This document shows positions 7,924 through 10,000 of a stretch of DNA of 10,000 bases, piece after piece. The DNA lies in contig BLFN01000670.1 of NCBI GenBank assembly GCA_014634225.1, forward strand, positions 713,184 to 723,183, read 5' to 3'. How positions within the stretch are numbered: position 1 is the stretch's first letter; each line of letters opens with the position of its first letter. The stretch comes from Acropora yongei. Lineage: Eukaryota; Cnidaria; Anthozoa; Scleractinia; Acroporidae. The position numbers and the translations under genes are program-made. Under the pieces are notes generated by a model that searched no databases, was not told the origin of the DNA, and saw only the letters and a program-made list of their open reading frames with translations.

Positions 7924-8131
7924 AACACCCTTTTATATATCTAATTTTATTCAATGAAATTTTTTTGTGATGACGTAAGGGCACAATAAAGTTTCTTGTT
8001 TGTTGACAGCATAATCTCTTCCATGATTTTGATTAACACCTGCAATCTTTTCATAGTACACTATTAAAATAAATTGTAACTAAGAGTCTTCCAAACTTCT
8101 TTTGATCATGATTATCATTATTATTCTTTAC

Positions 8132-8193
8132 CTTACATCAATGAGATCTGCTCCAGAGTAATTTTGAGCATACTTGGTAAAGACTGTGATAAG
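8132..8193 (-). CDS. Exon: N-terminal part of SEA-like domain
   Basis: This short exon of 62 bp on the minus strand lies between the acceptor TCTGAATTTAG and a strong donor, GATGTAAG/GTAAAG. It reads LITVFTKYAQNYSGADLIDV and ends with two bases of an Arg codon, completed by the first base of the next exon (6465). The KYAQNYSGADLIDV run, continuing into CRSLIFDVVLKF, is the middle of a SEA-like module (helix, turn, then strand). The phases match exactly, which is the main support. An in-frame TAG occurs just before the acceptor, consistent with an intron border there. An alternative acceptor 10 bp downstream (ATCACAG) would shorten it. Exons further upstream (signal peptide, rest of the ectodomain) should lie beyond 8194 but were not found in this window. 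Confidence 0.6.
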
Positions 8194-8204
8194 CTAAATT
8201 CAGA

Positions 8205-8569
8205 ACAGAGATAATGTATAAATTAAACATCACTTTGAATGAACCTTACCACTTCTGACATTCATTCCTCTTGCCCGTCAGTGGGCACAAATGTGACAAC
8301 TTGCTTTTGCAAGACTGAAAATGCGACCCCATCCAGCAGCACATCCCCATTAGCCTCTTATAAGAAAGTACCCCCCTGCCCCCCATGGGAGAGAAGAAAC
8401 TCGTGGTTTGGACGAAAATTGAAAATTGGAATGGACATGGAACCCCAGAATATTGAACCAGACTGTTGTCGAAAGGAGACACCTCAAGCTACGTAACTGA
8501 AAAGGGGAAGGCCTATCGACCCGGAATGAAAACGGCTCAAGGGAGAGATTCAGTCTCTGATTGCCATGA
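8205..8569. other. Unassigned sequence between exon and LINE fragment
   Basis: C-rich patches (8370-8386) and a CTTGC/GCAAG hairpin (8301-8314) stand out from the AT-rich surroundings. Open frames occur on both strands (8239-8496 plus, 8246-8482 minus) but overlap each other and show no domain. On the minus strand, TTTTCAG and GTAAGG flank a 60-odd-base Cys-containing frame, but joining it to the 8132-8193 exon would need a 43-bp intron and a mismatched phase. It may be a further repeat. Confidence 0.4.
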
Positions 8570-9348
8570 AGTTTCTGCAACAGGTATTTCAGAAACATGG
8601 CTTAATGATGTTAACCAAAATTATATAAATATTATTGCCTGTCGTTTTATCTCACCCGACAGGTGTGGTGGAGGTGCAGGCCTTTCTTTGCTTGACACCC
8701 CTGCTTGTAATATCTTGCCTGATTTGCGTATTTCTAACTCTGCGTAATTTGACTAATTTTTGTGGAAATTGAAAATCTGCAGGGAAAATATCTTTTTGTT
8801 GATACAATTTATCTTCCTCCAAATCAAGATTTGCTTGAATTTATGGAATCTTTTCAGCCTTTAATTGAACGGGTGACTGTAGAATACCAGGAACAGATTC
8901 AACTAGATGGGCCGGATTAAACACAGCAAAACTCTTTAATGTCAAACATCGGTCACCGCTCCGCTTTTACACTACACTCCTCATGTACAACTTCGCGAAG
9001 TATAGCAACACATTGTTTATGTTACCTACACGAAACACCCTACAGTGACCAGGAACAATAAGCTTTGCTATATAATGTGTGATTTTTTTGGTCCTGTTGA
9101 ACTCTGATTTGCATTCAATCACAAATGATTTTGTCAACGTCCTGTTTTCAACGTCTCATAGTGCGACCTTCAATCGATAACAGTTTCGCTAGTGCCACCT
9201 CTGTCAGCTGTAACAATGGTCTACTTATTAATGACCTGTCTGATCATCTACCATTTTTTTCAATTTGGTACTCTAAAGTTCATTCTTGATCCATTTAATC
9301 CCAAGAGGATGTTACCATTCGCAACTTTTCTCGTGAGAATATTAAGAC
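8570..9348 (+). pseudogene. LINE apurinic-like endonuclease fragment, interrupted by a solo LTR
   Basis: GISETWLNDVNQNYINI (from about 8587) is the N-terminal endonuclease block, with the active-site Glu of SETW. Frameshifts follow; from 8762 the frame reads FVEIENLQGKYLFVDTIYLP then PNQDLLEFMESFQPLIERV. An LTR then interrupts at 8878. After it come CYIMCDFF (the GDFN block, altered at Gly and Asn), HSITNDFVNVLF, and TSHSAT then LIDNSFA and GLLINDLSDHLPFFSIW, the SDH(L)P active-site block. VTIRNFSRENIK ends it near 9348. This is the nicking domain of a non-LTR retrotransposon; the reverse transcriptase is missing. About 13 residues before TSHSAT also seem deleted. Several frameshifts make it inactive. 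It may or may not be the same family as the 3' end at 7490-8004. Confidence 0.8.
8878..9044. mobile_element. Solo LTR, 167 bp, with GTGAC target duplication
   Basis: The sequence starts TGTAG and ends CTACA (5-bp inverted ends in the TG...CA form of LTRs) and is flanked exactly by GTGAC (8873-8877 and 9045-9049). Removing it with one GTGAC rejoins the interrupted LINE reading frame: Glu-Arg-Val-Thr, then RNNKLCYIM. This confirms the borders independently. A 12-bp palindrome, ACTTCGCGAAGT, lies at about 8990-9001. No internal retroelement sequence is present, so an LTR-LTR recombination product is the simplest reading. It is short for an LTR. The Gypsy, Copia or BEL class cannot be told. Confidence 0.85.
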
Positions 9349-9436
9349 GAAATCCACCAACTGAGTAAGGGTTCCGACCAGCGGATAAAATCCCATCATC
9401 CATTGCGCGCTAAAATAAGGTGTCATAAGGCGTTTT

Positions 9437-9584
9437 GATATAGAAACTAGTAAGTATATTATCGTTATGTGGCGCGCACAATTCACAGTTGCTTTTTACC
9501 ACTGATGAAGAGGCAGCAGCCTCGAGACGTATGGCATTTTACGTATTTTCCGCGCAAAAAAGTATACTTACTAGTTTCTGTATC
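9437..9584. repeat. Inverted repeat enclosing a hammerhead-like core
   Basis: GATATAGAAACTAGTAAGTA (9437 on) and its complement (9563-9584) pair over 22 bp with one mismatch. Inside, GCGCGC (9472-9477) and CGCGC (9551-9555) can pair as a second tier. The interior carries a CTGATGA hammerhead-like core. It resembles the terminal repeat of a Penelope-like element by analogy with 7009-7261; no reverse transcriptase or GIY-YIG part is seen here. Confidence 0.55.
9502..9545 (+). ncRNA. Hammerhead-ribozyme-like core
   Basis: CTGATGA (9502-9508), an extra A, stem II GAGGC/GCCTC (9510-9514, 9519-9523, loop AGCA), then GAGA where GAAA is expected, and stem III ACGTA/TACGT (9527-9531, 9540-9544) with A at the cleavage position (9545). 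The G in place of a core A should weaken or abolish cleavage, and a clear stem I is not seen. Confidence 0.4.
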
Positions 9585-10000
9585 TAACAAACTTTGCACA
9601 GCACAGTTTTCACGGCGTTTTGACATGACTTCGAGACCAAGGCCTTTTCGTCAAAGCAAAAGAAAAAGTGGAAATACGGAAACTGAAAAAAATATCCGTC
9701 AAAGCAAAATGTCCAACCATTACCTTCGGGTCGTGGACGCTTCATCAAATAAGGAACCTGGCTGAAGTTGCGATCAAACAGCAACCGTCGAGGTTTATCA
9801 ACTGGAAGCATTGGTAGCAAGAAAAGATTGTCACCGGTGATGATTTGTCTTGCTGCTAGAACATTCGCTTAAAAAAAAAAAATTGGCAGAAGGAAGTAAA
9901 GGAATCCTTCCCCGGATTCTCTATTATTATATTTCGTGATCGCTTTGTGTGAGCGTTCCCAGTTGGCGATTATGAAGTGTTTGAAAGTTGACAATTCTTA
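9585..10000. other. No gene recognised
   Basis: A 13-bp direct repeat, CGTCAAAGCAAAA, occurs at about 9649 and 9697. Overlapping open frames (9469-9765 plus, 9584-9820 minus) show basic, low-complexity stretches and no domain. An A-run lies at about 9871-9881. It may be internal sequence of the element ending at 9437-9584. Confidence 0.4.

Larger units (their letters stand above)
7490..8004 (+). pseudogene. LINE (non-LTR retrotransposon) 3' end, 5'-truncated
   Basis: A plus-strand frame open from about 7498 to a stop at 7687-7689 reads YLPYVRTNCGTFNISFQGPK, then VWNSLGKIVKS and a basic tail ending KKSFLSQYLKS. The pattern of a Pro-Tyr-Val-Arg-Thr-Asn block, then F.I.FQGPKVWNSL, then K..LNKF...LK is the usual C-terminal end of LINE reverse-transcriptase proteins, after the catalytic domain. 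The catalytic part is absent, as expected for 5'-truncated copies. A 3' UTR of about 310 bp follows with a TG microsatellite, a stem-loop (7881-7923) and AATAAA (7985-7990), ending around GTTTGTTG. It lies in the intron between exons 8132-8193 and 6233-6465, opposite to the host gene. The clade (CR1/L2-like or related) cannot be fixed from this end. Confidence 0.75.

Noticed and set aside
8246..8482. Minus-strand Cys-containing frame with TTTTCAG and GTAAGG borders, first taken as an EGF-like exon of the SEA-type gene
   Set aside because: The intron to the next exon would be only 43 bp, its end phase (2) does not fit the phase-0 start of 8132-8193, and joining it to 6465 would create TGA. An overlapping plus-strand frame is equally open.
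8239..8496. Plus-strand frame with SSCPSVGTNVTTCFCKTENA
   Set aside because: Short, no domain, and overlaps an equally open minus-strand frame; probably chance in a locally GC-richer patch.
8885..9057. ACCAGGAACA present both just inside the LTR start and just after its right border
   Set aside because: Could suggest other insertion borders, but the GTGAC flanks and the restored LINE frame fix the borders at 8878 and 9044; the 10-mer match is probably coincidence.
9469..9765. 98-codon plus-strand frame
   Set aside because: It runs through the 9437-9584 inverted repeat and its hammerhead-like core, so the N-terminal half is translated repeat; the rest is basic and featureless.
1..10000. CRISPR arrays, tRNA or rRNA genes, bacterial operons
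   Set aside because: No regularly spaced repeats, cloverleaf folds, conserved rRNA blocks or runs of adjacent long open frames were seen on either strand.

Overview
The window reads as non-coding, AT-rich animal DNA, most likely from a marine invertebrate and probably a cnidarian (coral or sea anemone). It has no bacterial-style operons. It holds short exons with GT/AG borders, decayed transposons, a TG microsatellite, and repeat families that I associate with cnidarian genomes. The taxon is inferred from general recognition, not proven.

Layout: 1-716 has no recognisable gene. A perfect-looking 120-bp hairpin MITE sits at 721-840, with a probable TTAA target duplication. 845-2518 has no gene, only a cluster of three small hairpins near 1255-1337. 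A 2.6-kb Tigger/pogo-type DNA transposon fills 2521-5147, flanked by TA. It carries a dead transposase on the plus strand (3479-4732). In the opposite direction, between the left end and the transposase, lies a broken gene with a HIRAN-like domain (2679-3270), which looks like cargo or a captured host gene.

A host gene runs on the minus strand through the second half of the window. Three exons can be read (8132-8193, 6233-6465, 5611-5745) with mutually compatible splice phases. They encode part of a SEA-like extracellular module, a Thr-rich stalk, one transmembrane helix and the start of a cytoplasmic tail. This is the membrane-proximal part of a type I surface protein whose first and last exons are not seen.

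Its introns hold repeats. 7009-7261 is a long inverted repeat with a 16-bp target duplication, probably derived from a Penelope-like element. 7490-8004 is the 3' end of a non-LTR retrotransposon (LINE). Upstream of the exons, 8570-9348 is a decayed LINE endonuclease fragment. A 167-bp solo LTR (8878-9044) is inserted in it with an exact GTGAC duplication, and removing the LTR and one duplication restores the LINE frame. A second inverted repeat (9437-9584) encloses a hammerhead-ribozyme-like core similar to the one in 7009-7261.

The most unusual item is the antisense HIRAN-like pseudogene inside the Tigger element. The shared hammerhead-like core of the two inverted repeats and the well-dated nested insertion (LINE, then LTR) come next.
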